Assembly: GCA_937923325.1 (NCBI GenBank) | Contig: CAKZUQ010000028.1 | Coordinates: forward strand, 1 to 64,000 | Direction: 5' to 3' | DNA: 64,000 nt | Origin: an uncultured Bacteriovoracaceae bacterium | GTDB taxonomy: Bacteria > Bdellovibrionota > Bacteriovoracia > Bacteriovoracales > Bacteriovoracaceae | Part shown: positions 25,654 through 34,068 of the stretch, one piece after another | Layout: every line of letters begins with the position of its first letter | Numbering within the stretch: the stretch's first letter is position 1 | The notes under the pieces: model-generated | Seen by the model: only the letters and a program-made list of their open reading frames with translations | What the model was told of the DNA's origin: nothing | Databases searched by the model: none | Made by a program: the position numbers and the translations under genes

Positions 25654-28600
25654 ACTTTCTATCTACAAAATCTACGTAAATCTTGTAACAAGCTGGAACA
25701 AAAATCAAAGTAATAAGTGAAGAAAAAAGTAAACCATAAGCAAAACTAGTGGCCATTGGCTTTAAAAAGGGATCTCCACCAGGCATATGAGCGACAGGTA
25801 ATAGGCCAGCTACTGTTGTAAATGTAGTTAAAATAACTGGTCTAAATCTAGTTAGAGTTGCTTCTATTAAGACTTTAACTGAATGTCCTTTTTCTTTAAG
25901 ACTTCTATTAATAAAAGTAACTAACACAATTGAGTCATTTATCACGACACCTACAAGTCCAAGCATTCCCATAAGCGCCATAAAGCCAATTGGCATACCA
26001 AACAGTTTAAATGATGCTACTACTCCAATTAAGCCAAATGGTATAGCAGTCATAATGATAATAGGTTGGGCCATACTTGAAAATTGAACCACTAACATTA
26101 TAAAGATTATAAACATAGAAGCGACTAAGGCCTTTTTAAAACTTGCTAAAGACTCCTTCGTATCTTTACTTTCTCCACCCATACTATATGTGACACCTGG
26201 GTATCTTTTAATTAATTCTTCAACCATCGGAGTAATTTGATTTGTCATTTTTAACGAAGTCGTCATTTTTAAATCAATATCTCCTGTTACTTGCATTGTT
26301 CTTTTTCTATTATAGCGCCTAATTAAATAAGCTCCATTTAGTTCTTTAAAATCAGCAACTTTAGTCAAAAGAACTCTTCTACCTTGATCATTAGTTATTC
26401 TAATACTGTTTAATACTTCTTCAGACTTTCTAGACTCACTGTCCAGTCTTACTAAAATATCAATATCTTCATCTGACATTTTTACCGTTGTAGCAGTCTC
26501 ACCTTCAAAGGCTCTTCTTAATTCAAGAGCAATTTGTTTATTACTTACTCCCAGCCTTCTTGCTTCAGCTTCGTTTATATCAATGATGATTTGTTTTTTA
26601 CCAAGCTCATAATCTAACTCTGCTGAGATTACCCCTTTAGTTGCTACTAGTTTGTTCTTTATAATTACTGCCACATCATAAAGCTCACTTAGGTTATCTC
26701 CAAATAATTCTACATTTATTGGTTTTCCTTGAGGTGGACCATTTTTTTGAACGTCTACAGAATATTGATATTCACTAGAGATAACATCTTTAATCTTAGC
26801 ACTTAGAATTTTTACAATATCTTTTGTTTTACGTTCTCTAAAGTCATTCATTGTAAGCTCAATAGCTAATGAACCATAATGAGTACCAGTCTTAGACCTT
26901 CCACCTTTAAAACTTTGAAAGCCAGTAATTGTTCTAACTCCAACAAGTTCAGACTCCTCAAGAGTATCAAAAGTTAAGCTTTCTAATTTAACTAATTCTT
27001 TATTTGTAACTTCAAAAGGAGTTCCGACTTTTCCTTTTATATTAACCGTTATATTTGTAACGTCATCGGAAGGAAATAATTCGAACCTCATCGTAAAAAT
27101 GGTTGCGATTGAGATGATAAATAATGCAATAAAAACAGTAACAGTTGTCTTAGCGTGATGAAGAGCCCACTCCAGTGACTTAGCGTAAAAATTCATCCAA
27201 GGTTTATACCACCTGTCTTTATGAGCATCTTCTTTTTTAATATTTGGTGCAAAGTCAGCAAGGTGCCCAGGAAGAATAATAAAACACTCTATCCAAGATG
27301 CTGCCAAGGAAATTATTACGACAGCTGGAACAACCCATAGGAATTTCCCCATGATTCCTTCCATATAAAACAAGGCTCCAAAGGCAACCATAGTTGTTAG
27401 AATTGTTGCTGTAATTGGTGCAAATGTATCTTTGGCTGCTTTTTTTGCTGCAGACTTCGGGTCAAGACCTGCTTCTAAATTTTGATAATATTGTTCGGAT
27501 ACAATGATAGAGTCATCGACCAGCATACCAAGAACCATAATGAGACCAAACATTGAAATTAAATTAATTGTAATATCAAATGAGTCCATCAATGCAAAGG
27601 CAACTAAGAAGGCAAAAGGCGCACCTAAGGCGGTAATAATTGAAATTCTCAGATTCATAAAAAGTAATAAGCACAAAGTAACAAGTATTATCCCTTGCAG
27701 TCCATTCTCTGTTAATACGCCAAGACGTCTTTTCACATAGTAAGAGAAATCATTATATATTTTATAATCAACACTTTGCTTTTTAGATTGTTCAGCAAAA
27801 GTCTTTTTAATAAAGCTTGCACTCTCTAAAACATCAGCACTTGAATGTGTAAACACATCAATAAAAATGGCCATCTGCTTAGAAGCTCTATCTTCTCTCG
27901 TTTTATCCTTTAGAACTCTTGAAACTTTAGCGACGTCATTAACTCTTACAGAACTACCCATATCATTAGATCGAACAACAATATTTCCAATATCTTTAGA
28001 AGTTTCATTCTCAACTAATGTTCTAATTAGTTTTTCTCTAACTGGGTTCTTAACATTACCTGCCGATATATTTGTTTGCCGATCTCGAATCGCAGAGACA
28101 ATTTCCCCTAGACTCATATCATATTTTTCAAGCATTTCTTTTTTTACCTGAACATCAAAGATTTCATCTCTATATCCAGTTAAAGTAGCAGAAGTTACTC
28201 GACTATCTCTTTCAAGTATATCTCTAATTTTTTTTGCTTTTTCCCTCAAAGTAATTTCATCATCCCCAAAGATAGCGACATTCATTATCCCTCGGTTCTT
28301 ATTTGTAGCTTTAGTAACAATTGGTTCTTCAACATCTTCAGGCAAATCAGCGATTCTATCTAAGGCATCCTTAACATCGACAACCACTTCATCAACGTCA
28401 TACTCGGGGTCAACCTCTATAGAGATAATTGCCCCCCCCTCAGCACTCATTGCGTTTAACTCTTTAATACCATCAACATCTTTTAATTCTCTTTCAACAT
28501 CTAAAGTTAACAATTTCTCTACATCTTCTGGAGCTGTCCCCGGATACATATACCTAACAACAACATAATTAAAATCGACATTTGGAAAAGTCTCTTTATT

Positions 28601-28699
28601 TAGTGAGAACATTGCAAATGTTCCCATCACGATAATTAAGACTGTCAATAAGTTTACAACGACGGAGTTATTAACAAAATAATCTATAATTTTATTCAT
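25628..28699 (-). CDS. RND-family efflux pump inner-membrane protein
   Basis: A 1023-aa permease of the AcrB/MdtB superfamily with twelve membrane helices in the 1+5+1+5 pattern and two large periplasmic loops. Proton-relay acidic residues lie in GMLVDDSIIVSEQYY (helix 4). The start MNKIIDYFVNNSVVVNLLTVLIIVM is typical. It should use the proton gradient to expel drugs, metals or lipophilic compounds through a TolC channel. The outer-membrane gene precedes it by 3 bases, but no membrane-fusion (adaptor) gene is present in the unit, which is atypical. Confidence 0.93.
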   Translation of the reverse strand: MNKIIDYFVNNSVVVNLLTVLIIVMGTFAMFSLNKETFPNVDFNYVVVRYMYPGTAPEDVEKLLTLDVERELKDVDGIKELNAMSAEGGAIISIEVDPEYDVDEVVVDVKDALDRIADLPEDVEEPIVTKATNKNRGIMNVAIFGDDEITLREKAKKIRDILERDSRVTSATLTGYRDEIFDVQVKKEMLEKYDMSLGEIVSAIRDRQTNISAGNVKNPVREKLIRTLVENETSKDIGNIVVRSNDMGSSVRVNDVAKVSRVLKDKTREDRASKQMAIFIDVFTHSSADVLESASFIKKTFAEQSKKQSVDYKIYNDFSYYVKRRLGVLTENGLQGIILVTLCLLLFMNLRISIITALGAPFAFLVAFALMDSFDITINLISMFGLIMVLGMLVDDSIIVSEQYYQNLEAGLDPKSAAKKAAKDTFAPITATILTTMVAFGALFYMEGIMGKFLWVVPAVVIISLAASWIECFIILPGHLADFAPNIKKEDAHKDRWYKPWMNFYAKSLEWALHHAKTTVTVFIALFIISIATIFTMRFELFPSDDVTNITVNIKGKVGTPFEVTNKELVKLESLTFDTLEESELVGVRTITGFQSFKGGRSKTGTHYGSLAIELTMNDFRERKTKDIVKILSAKIKDVISSEYQYSVDVQKNGPPQGKPINVELFGDNLSELYDVAVIIKNKLVATKGVISAELDYELGKKQIIIDINEAEARRLGVSNKQIALELRRAFEGETATTVKMSDEDIDILVRLDSESRKSEEVLNSIRITNDQGRRVLLTKVADFKELNGAYLIRRYNRKRTMQVTGDIDLKMTTSLKMTNQITPMVEELIKRYPGVTYSMGGESKDTKESLASFKKALVASMFIIFIMLVVQFSSMAQPIIIMTAIPFGLIGVVASFKLFGMPIGFMALMGMLGLVGVVINDSIVLVTFINRSLKEKGHSVKVLIEATLTRFRPVILTTFTTVAGLLPVAHMPGGDPFLKPMATSFAYGLLFSSLITLIFVPACYKIYVDFVDRKFNKGLPEE

Positions 28700-28702
28700 A
28701 TT

Positions 28703-30121
28703 CTAATCCTGATAAGCATTTAGAAGTGGCATCATACTATTATTTAGATACGCGTAATTAGCAATTAGCTGTTCATAATCTAAAAGCATTTTCTTCTCAT
28801 TCATCTTTGAATTTATATAGGCCTCTTCAGCCCTAATAACCTCTTCAAAACTAGCTTGACCTCTTAAGTAAAGTCGATTCTGCTCTTTCAAAGTTTCAGT
28901 TGCTATTAAAACTTTATCCTTGGCGAATTTATTGGACTTTTCGAGGTAACTAATCTGAGCAAGAAGAGCTTGTTTTTTTACTTTTATTTCATCCTTAGCA
29001 TTTAAGAGGTCTAACTCATTTTTTTTCTTTTGGTATGTATACTTTTCTCTAAGAGCAGTTTTTTTATCTCCGCCTAAAGGAATAACAAAGTTTAAACTTA
29101 TAGACTTCGTTGTATTTAAACCCTTCATGGCCTCACTCATACTATCAGAATCCACATCACTCAATGCATTGGTAACATATGCTGAATTTAAAGTTAACTT
29201 ATAACCTGATTCACTTTTTACTTTTTCTAACTGTTTTTCAGAATATGCAATCTGGCTAAGTATCAAATCAAGGTCCATAGGTTCATTCTTTTTGATAAAT
29301 GAATTCCAATACTCAAACTCCTTAAGATCCCAAGTCAGTTTTGAAAAATATGAATCTTCAATTTTAATTCCAATAATATTTTCCAGAATGGCCAAGTTTT
29401 GCTTTAAAGAACTTCTATTTTTTTCTAATGCTTCATTTTGATTTAATAAAGAAGATTTTGCTTGTAAGAATTCAACTTTTCTACTTGTTCCATCATTAAG
29501 TCTTCTGTTAATTATCTGTACTCTCTTTTTAGCTTCCTTAACAAAAGACTTTGTAAGTTCAACAGCATACACTTGATATTTAGTTTGGAGATATGTTGTA
29601 AAAAAATTTAGATATCCTTTTTCAATCGCAATCTTAGCCTCTAGGTCCCCACTTCTATGGTTAATATTTATTATATCGTGCTCTATTTGCTTTGATCTAT
29701 CTAGAAAGTCATAAGAGTATTCCAGGCTGGTTTTATTTTCATACAAAGTAGTATCTGGAAAACTTGATAAGCTTGAAGCACTCCACTTTGAAATATCGTA
29801 TGTTGTTTTTTGGTGAGAGAGACTAATTGTACCAAATTTAAAAGAAGACTTTTTTAAACCAAAAGTCATTGTATCTTTAATTGTTTTCTGAGATTGAAAA
29901 CTATAAACACTGGCGAGGTTTGATTCATCATGGGCAGGAGTAAAAAGAAAATTCCAGTTATAGGTATTTTCTAAAAAACTATAGTTTGCTTCATTTAGGT
30001 TTATATCAATTTGCTGCGATTTATGAACTTTTGAAATAAGGTATCCCTTCCAAATATTTTCAAAAACTGCAGATGCATCTACCGAGCCTAAAAGTAACGT
30101 AAATCCTAGTAATACCTTCAT
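28703..30121 (-). CDS. TolC-family outer-membrane efflux protein
   Basis: A 472-aa protein with signal peptide MKVLLGFTLLLGSVDASA. The long helical repeats of the OEP family are clear (KRVQIINRRLNDGTSRKVEFLQAKSSLL in the first half, LKEQNRLYLRGQASFEEVIRAEEAYI in the second). Three such proteins form the outer-membrane tunnel. It is the first gene of a two-gene operon with the RND pump and starts just left of the rnpB promoter. Confidence 0.85.
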   Translation of the reverse strand: MKVLLGFTLLLGSVDASAVFENIWKGYLISKVHKSQQIDINLNEANYSFLENTYNWNFLFTPAHDESNLASVYSFQSQKTIKDTMTFGLKKSSFKFGTISLSHQKTTYDISKWSASSLSSFPDTTLYENKTSLEYSYDFLDRSKQIEHDIININHRSGDLEAKIAIEKGYLNFFTTYLQTKYQVYAVELTKSFVKEAKKRVQIINRRLNDGTSRKVEFLQAKSSLLNQNEALEKNRSSLKQNLAILENIIGIKIEDSYFSKLTWDLKEFEYWNSFIKKNEPMDLDLILSQIAYSEKQLEKVKSESGYKLTLNSAYVTNALSDVDSDSMSEAMKGLNTTKSISLNFVIPLGGDKKTALREKYTYQKKKNELDLLNAKDEIKVKKQALLAQISYLEKSNKFAKDKVLIATETLKEQNRLYLRGQASFEEVIRAEEAYINSKMNEKKMLLDYEQLIANYAYLNNSMMPLLNAYQD

Positions 30122-30194
30122 AAACCTTCCTTTGAATTGCTAAAAGATACAATAAACTTATAACTTTTCCTAGTCTTCAAGCTAGAGATGCGAC

Positions 30195-30223
30195 TTGTCA
30201 AAACCCAGACAATTTAATATAAG
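30195..30223 (+). promoter_or_regulatory. Sigma-70 promoter of rnpB
   Basis: TTGTCA (30195-30200), a 17-base spacer and TATAAG (30218-30223), placing the transcription start at about 30229-30231, exactly where the P1 stem of RNase P RNA begins. Confidence 0.75.
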
Positions 30224-30228
30224 ATATC

Positions 30229-30554
30229 ACCGAGAAAGAAAGGCTATCGCTGGAGTAAAATTTCGATTTTACTCGGGAGGAAAGTCCGGGCACCATAGAG
30301 AACCGAAGCGGGTAACTCCCGTCCACCGTGAGGTGAGGACAAGTGCAACAGAAAGCAAGTACAGTTCGGCTGTAGTGAAACCAGGTAAACTCTTCGGGGT
30401 GCAAGCTCATGTAGGCCATCGCTCCCTTTAACTTGTTAATGGGATAATTGCTTCTCGCAAGAGAATGGCGGGTAGAGTGCTTGAGGTATTTGGCAACAAA
30501 TATCCTAGAAGAATGATAACCCTCGACAAAACCCGGCTTATATTCTTTCTCGGT
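30229..30554 (+). ncRNA. rnpB: RNase P RNA, bacterial type A
   Basis: The catalytic RNA that trims the 5' leader of pre-tRNAs. The ends pair as helix P1 (ACCGAGAAAGAA with TTCTTTCTCGGT). Conserved core segments are GAGGAAAGTCCGGGC near the 5' end, ACAGAAAGCAAGTACAG in the middle, and AGAATGATAACCC plus ACAAAACCCGGCTTA near the 3' end. Length of about 326 nt is normal. It is transcribed divergently from the efflux operon and convergently to mutY. A 78-codon frame within it is not a gene. Confidence 0.95.
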
Positions 30555-30566
30555 ATTTTCTTTAAA

Positions 30567-31583
30567 CTAAAGATTTATTGCTTTTGAAGTGGCAGTTGAA
30601 AGATTACTACTCCCCCATTCGTAATCGTTTAAAACTAATCCTAATTTTTCAAATTCAGATTCGTTACACCATAGTACTCTATTCGTAATATTATACTTGG
30701 TAATAGCAGTCTTAAATTCAGGAAGGTAATCGAACTCTCCTTCTAATCTAGGGTACTGCTTTAACTTTTCATCATTTGTATCTAAAATAAATGTGGGAAC
30801 TTCATACTGGCCAGAGAGCCACTGTTTATTTGTTTTTTTATAGAGAAGAAAATTTTCACCCTGCTTAAGTAAAATTCTTAAAAGAGTTACTGTAAACTTC
30901 TCCTTCTCTTTTCCTTTCACTTCAACGTTTGGAATTTGATCAACTGTTTTATTTTTATAGCTTTTACACACTGATTTCATCGGACATAGTTCACAACTTG
31001 CTTTTCTTGCCTGACAATAATTTCTTCCAAGGTCCATCAAGGCTTCATTATAGTCTCTTCCGCCAACACTATATATCTCTTGTGCTATTTTATGATCTTT
31101 AAACAGACTTCTTATTTCCTTTAAAAGCTTTGGACCTTTTAAAATTTTTATTTCAAATAATCTTGAAATTACTCTTTCAAGGTTTGCATCCAGTGCTAAC
31201 TCTGGTTGATTATTTCCAATTGCTAATATGGCATTCGCCGTGTAATCACCAATTCCAGGAATCGCCACAAGCTTCTCAAAGTCCAAAGGTATTTCTCCAG
31301 CATATTCGCTACAAATAGTCTCACATGCTTTTTTTAAATTTCGAGCTCTTCTATAATAGCCCAAACCTTTCCAACTAATAGTTAATTGTTCTTCTGTAGC
31401 AGATGCCACGTCTCTAATTGTTGGGTACTCTTCTAAGAATCGATTAAAATGATTTAAAACAGTAGAAACCGTTGTTTGTTGGAGCATTATTTCAGAAACT
31501 AATGTTCCGTATAAGCTTCTATTTTTTCTCCAAGGTAAGTCTGAGAATTCTAAATTGGACCAGTTAATTAAAGTTTCAATCAT
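30567..31583 (-). CDS. mutY: Adenine DNA glycosylase MutY
   Basis: It removes adenine paired with 8-oxoguanine. The catalytic domain shows LPWRKNRSLYGTLVSEIMLQQT (catalytic Glu), the HhH motif IPGIGDYTANAILAI and Asp in LALDANLERVISR. The iron-sulphur cluster ligands are C-x6-C-x2-C-x5-C (CQARKASCELCPMKSVC, about residues 190-206). A C-terminal NUDIX-like domain (about residues 225-330, FTVTLLRILLKQGENFLLYKK, LSGQYEVPTF) recognises 8-oxoG. Length 338 aa is typical. Its 3' end abuts rnpB. Confidence 0.95.
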   Translation of the reverse strand: MIETLINWSNLEFSDLPWRKNRSLYGTLVSEIMLQQTTVSTVLNHFNRFLEEYPTIRDVASATEEQLTISWKGLGYYRRARNLKKACETICSEYAGEIPLDFEKLVAIPGIGDYTANAILAIGNNQPELALDANLERVISRLFEIKILKGPKLLKEIRSLFKDHKIAQEIYSVGGRDYNEALMDLGRNYCQARKASCELCPMKSVCKSYKNKTVDQIPNVEVKGKEKEKFTVTLLRILLKQGENFLLYKKTNKQWLSGQYEVPTFILDTNDEKLKQYPRLEGEFDYLPEFKTAITKYNITNRVLWCNESEFEKLGLVLNDYEWGSSNLSTATSKAINL

Positions 31584-31633
31584 AAAGAGGTTTTAAAGAA
31601 AAATATAGTAATTAGCAAGACCGATTACACTAG

Positions 31634-32431
31634 TTATTTGCAAATAGATTGCATTCTTGCAATTTCAGCCTTCATATTTTTAGCATAAAATGGCTTATCT
31701 ATGCCCTTAGTAGAACCGCCTGGTAGAGCTTCAATAAAGTCTACAAATTTAGCACTAGCTTCATATATATCAGTAATAATAACTAAGTGATCAGCATCTG
31801 AGGTCTTAATATCTCTAATGATTCTATCAACTCTATTAAGACCAGCATTCATACAAACTCGATCAAAGTTCCCTAACTCTTTTTTATTTTCATCAAAGAT
31901 ATACACTTTCATTTTTTCATTTAGTGGGCAGGTAGAGTTGATTGTTCTTAAAAAGTTCTCTCTTCTGCAGGGTTGATCATAGGACTTAAAATCAACTTGC
32001 TTCATCGTTGAGCTAACATCTACCCATAACTCTAACTTGATATCTTCTACTATTTTTTTTGCTTTTGTTTTTCCACAGTAGATATCGAAATGTCCGTTAT
32101 TATCACAAGTTTCAAACTGACCTTTTTTATAGCCTTTTACAAAGTCATAACTTTCAGCTTTATCAAGCTCAGAGTAATCTAGTGGTTGATCAGTAACAGC
32201 ATCAGTTTTCTCGTCTTTTTTATAAAGACCAATTTGAGGATCAAAACAATAGTCTCCCATCTGTTGACACTGTAATTGCCTTGCCGTTAATTTTGAAAAT
32301 TTTGTTTTTGGTAATATCTGATCTAAAAAAGCTGCTCTATCTACGCTAAGAAACCATACTTCAACTTTCTTTGGTGTTGCCCAAAGGTTTATGGATGTAA
32401 GAATCATCACTAGTAGAGTAATTTTTTTCAT
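31634..32431 (-). CDS. Secreted von-Willebrand-A-like protein
   Basis: A 265-aa protein with signal peptide MKKITLLVMILTSINLWA. From about residue 125, KLELWVDVSSTMKQVDF is a variant MIDAS (Asp-x-Ser-Ser) of vWA domains, and HLVIITDIYEAS is the later Asp strand. About ten cysteines suggest disulphide links. It follows the XRE regulator by 20 bases in the same orientation. vWA domains usually bind partner proteins through a metal; the partner is unknown. Confidence 0.6.
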   Translation of the reverse strand: MKKITLLVMILTSINLWATPKKVEVWFLSVDRAAFLDQILPKTKFSKLTARQLQCQQMGDYCFDPQIGLYKKDEKTDAVTDQPLDYSELDKAESYDFVKGYKKGQFETCDNNGHFDIYCGKTKAKKIVEDIKLELWVDVSSTMKQVDFKSYDQPCRRENFLRTINSTCPLNEKMKVYIFDENKKELGNFDRVCMNAGLNRVDRIIRDIKTSDADHLVIITDIYEASAKFVDFIEALPGGSTKGIDKPFYAKNMKAEIARMQSICK

Positions 32432-32451
32432 TTTTCTTCTTGTTAGGTTAA

Positions 32452-33054
32452 CTACAATTCAAATTGCTTCCTATTTAAGTATTTTATAATTACATCTCCA
32501 GCAGAGACTACTAAGTCTTTACCGTCCATATCAAGGTCTAGAAAATCAGATAGAAAACCTTTTTGTCTTGCTGTAAGTTCACTCAGTTTTTCACCTGTGC
32601 TTTTGTAGCCTTGCCTTCTTTCTTCTGCTCTTTCACCAAAAGGAACTTTCACTCCTCTTATATTGGCCGTTGTCTTGGTTCTAGTTTGAGTATTATCTTC
32701 ATCAAGACTTTGCTCAAAGCTATCCATATCATCCTGAGGAGCAGATGCTTCTACTTCCTCTTCGGCTGAATCATTATCTTTATAAAGTGTAACCATCTTT
32801 TTAAATAGCGCAGTAGAGTCTTCTGAGACAAAATCTATTATCTCATGAAGAGGAATACTAAGCCTTGCAACAATAGCTGCAATTAACTGTGGATCTAATT
32901 CTTTTGTTTTTTGATTTAAAAACCTGCTCATAGTAGAAATTCCAACATCAACTTTCTCAGCTAAGTCTTTTTGAGATAGTCCTCCTCGTAATTGCATATA
33001 CTTACGTACTACTCCTAAAAACATGTCTAAATGATCATTTTCGAATCTTACCAT
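32452..33054 (-). CDS. XRE-family transcriptional regulator with acidic linker
   Basis: A 200-aa protein. Residues 10-70 form a Cro/CI-type helix-turn-helix (GLSQKDLAEKVDVGISTMSRFLNQKTKELDPQLIAAI). A strongly acidic linker (EEEVEASAPQDDMDSFEQSLDED) and a conserved-looking C-terminal region (TARQKGFLSDFLDLDMDGKDLVV) follow. It diverges from the pentapeptide-repeat gene across a spacer holding repeated TTG..GCAA sites, so it probably regulates itself and that neighbour. That is inference. Confidence 0.75.
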   Translation of the reverse strand: MVRFENDHLDMFLGVVRKYMQLRGGLSQKDLAEKVDVGISTMSRFLNQKTKELDPQLIAAIVARLSIPLHEIIDFVSEDSTALFKKMVTLYKDNDSAEEEVEASAPQDDMDSFEQSLDEDNTQTRTKTTANIRGVKVPFGERAEERRQGYKSTGEKLSELTARQKGFLSDFLDLDMDGKDLVVSAGDVIIKYLNRKQFEL

Positions 33055-33097
33055 TTTTTCCTCCCCAGCTTATCGGGTTTCAGTACTTTAGCTTTTC

Positions 33098-33206
33098 ACA
33101 TTGCAAATCATATTGATTTTAGTTGCATGCAAGCAGTTAATATCCTTATCGGATTGCAAATAAATTTCTTGATGCAATTTTATTTCTTGACGCAATGCAT
33201 AAGGTA
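33098..33206. promoter_or_regulatory. Candidate operator array in the divergent spacer
   Basis: Four related sites are visible: ATTGCAAAT (about 33100 and 33155), TTGCATGCAA (about 33122), and the direct pair TTTCTTGATGCAAT and TTTCTTGACGCAAT spaced 18 bases apart (about 33166-33198). CTTATCGG also occurs twice (about 33070 and 33146). The neighbouring XRE protein is the natural candidate binder. Confidence 0.5.
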
Positions 33207-33248
33207 TGCGATACTGATTTTAGGTTGAACGTAACGATGGAGTAAACA

Positions 33249-33770
33249 ATGAACACAACAATGATCGACATAAATAAAGTAATTATTACAGGTACTTATG
33301 TAAGCATTAATAACGAAGTTGTTGCGGACATCACAATTGCAGATGAGCAAATTGCAGGTGGGAAATTCGAGAAAGTGACATTTGAACATGTTATTTTTGA
33401 AAATTGCACTATACAAGCATCTGCATTTTTAGAAACAAATTTTATTGAATGCAAGTTTATAAATTGCAATTTTAGCTTCACGAAGTTTAAAAATTGCAAG
33501 CTGGTAGAGTGCACGTTTGAAAATTGCAATTTTTGCATTACGAATTCCCTTAACAGTGATTTTCAGACGTGTACTTTCCTAGACAATAATTGGAAAAATG
33601 GGGCCTTTAGAGACAATAAACTAATAGACTGTTCTCTTGATGAGGCCACTAATCACCATATTGTATCTAACAATGAAGGTGAAAATAATATATCTCTCTC
33701 TCGTTTCGAGGCATCTCCTCTCCTTGCCAATGAAGCGAATTTACAAAATGAGCTTCAAATAGCGGCCTAA
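33249..33770 (+). CDS. Cys/Asn-rich pentapeptide-repeat protein
   Basis: A 173-aa protein. Between about residues 38 and 135 a Phe or Leu recurs every five residues (FEKVTFEHVIFENCTI, FIECKFINCNFSFTKFKNCKL, FQTCTF), the signature of a quadrilateral beta-helix. Cys often occupies the position before it, with repeated Asn-Cys. Such proteins can mimic DNA (the Qnr and MfpA gyrase protectors) or serve as scaffolds. About twelve cysteines are unusual. No signal peptide is present. The likely controller is the divergent XRE gene. Confidence 0.75.
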   Translation: MNTTMIDINKVIITGTYVSINNEVVADITIADEQIAGGKFEKVTFEHVIFENCTIQASAFLETNFIECKFINCNFSFTKFKNCKLVECTFENCNFCITNSLNSDFQTCTFLDNNWKNGAFRDNKLIDCSLDEATNHHIVSNNEGENNISLSRFEASPLLANEANLQNELQIAA

Positions 33771-34068
33771 GCTACTATTGAGGCAACAACACGGACGACA
33801 CCTCCTCAGTGGACGAGGAATAATTTATACTTAAATAATTACATATACTTAAGGATGACCCCTGCAGGCATGGACAGCCTTTCACGTCCCAAAACGATCT
33901 ATAATACCTCAAAAACTCTTAAGGCCCTGCTAATCCCAGGGCCTCACATCTTTTGTCATAATATTAAAAAAAGTATTGGAGGTAAATTTTTCAAAGTTTC
34001 TATAACTGTAAACGATTAATTGATATAACGCAGTGTAATATTTTTTTCAAACCCCTGAGGAATACAAG
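33771..34068. other. 298-base spacer with hairpins, possible small RNA
   Basis: No reading frame. It holds CCTC-N10-GAGG near 33810, a C-rich GATGACCCCTGCAGGCATGG segment, and a solid terminator at 33922-33954. The stretch from about 33840 to the terminator could be a small RNA, or simply the 3' untranslated region of the pentapeptide gene. I recognise no known riboswitch. Confidence 0.35.
33922..33954 (+). terminator. Rho-independent terminator
   Basis: AGGCCCTG and CAGGGCCT pair with a 7-base loop, followed by CACATCTTTT. Confidence 0.75.

Noticed and set aside
30195..30431. Open frames on both strands over the RNase P RNA gene
   Set aside because: They lie within rnpB, whose conserved structure explains the sequence fully.
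33180..33538. Minus-strand frames over the pentapeptide gene
   Set aside because: Shadows of the Asn-Cys codon repeat; no start signals.
33771..34068. Possible riboswitch upstream of the seven-repeat protein
   Set aside because: I could not match the block to any known aptamer core, and a terminator separates it from the gene by about 115 bases.
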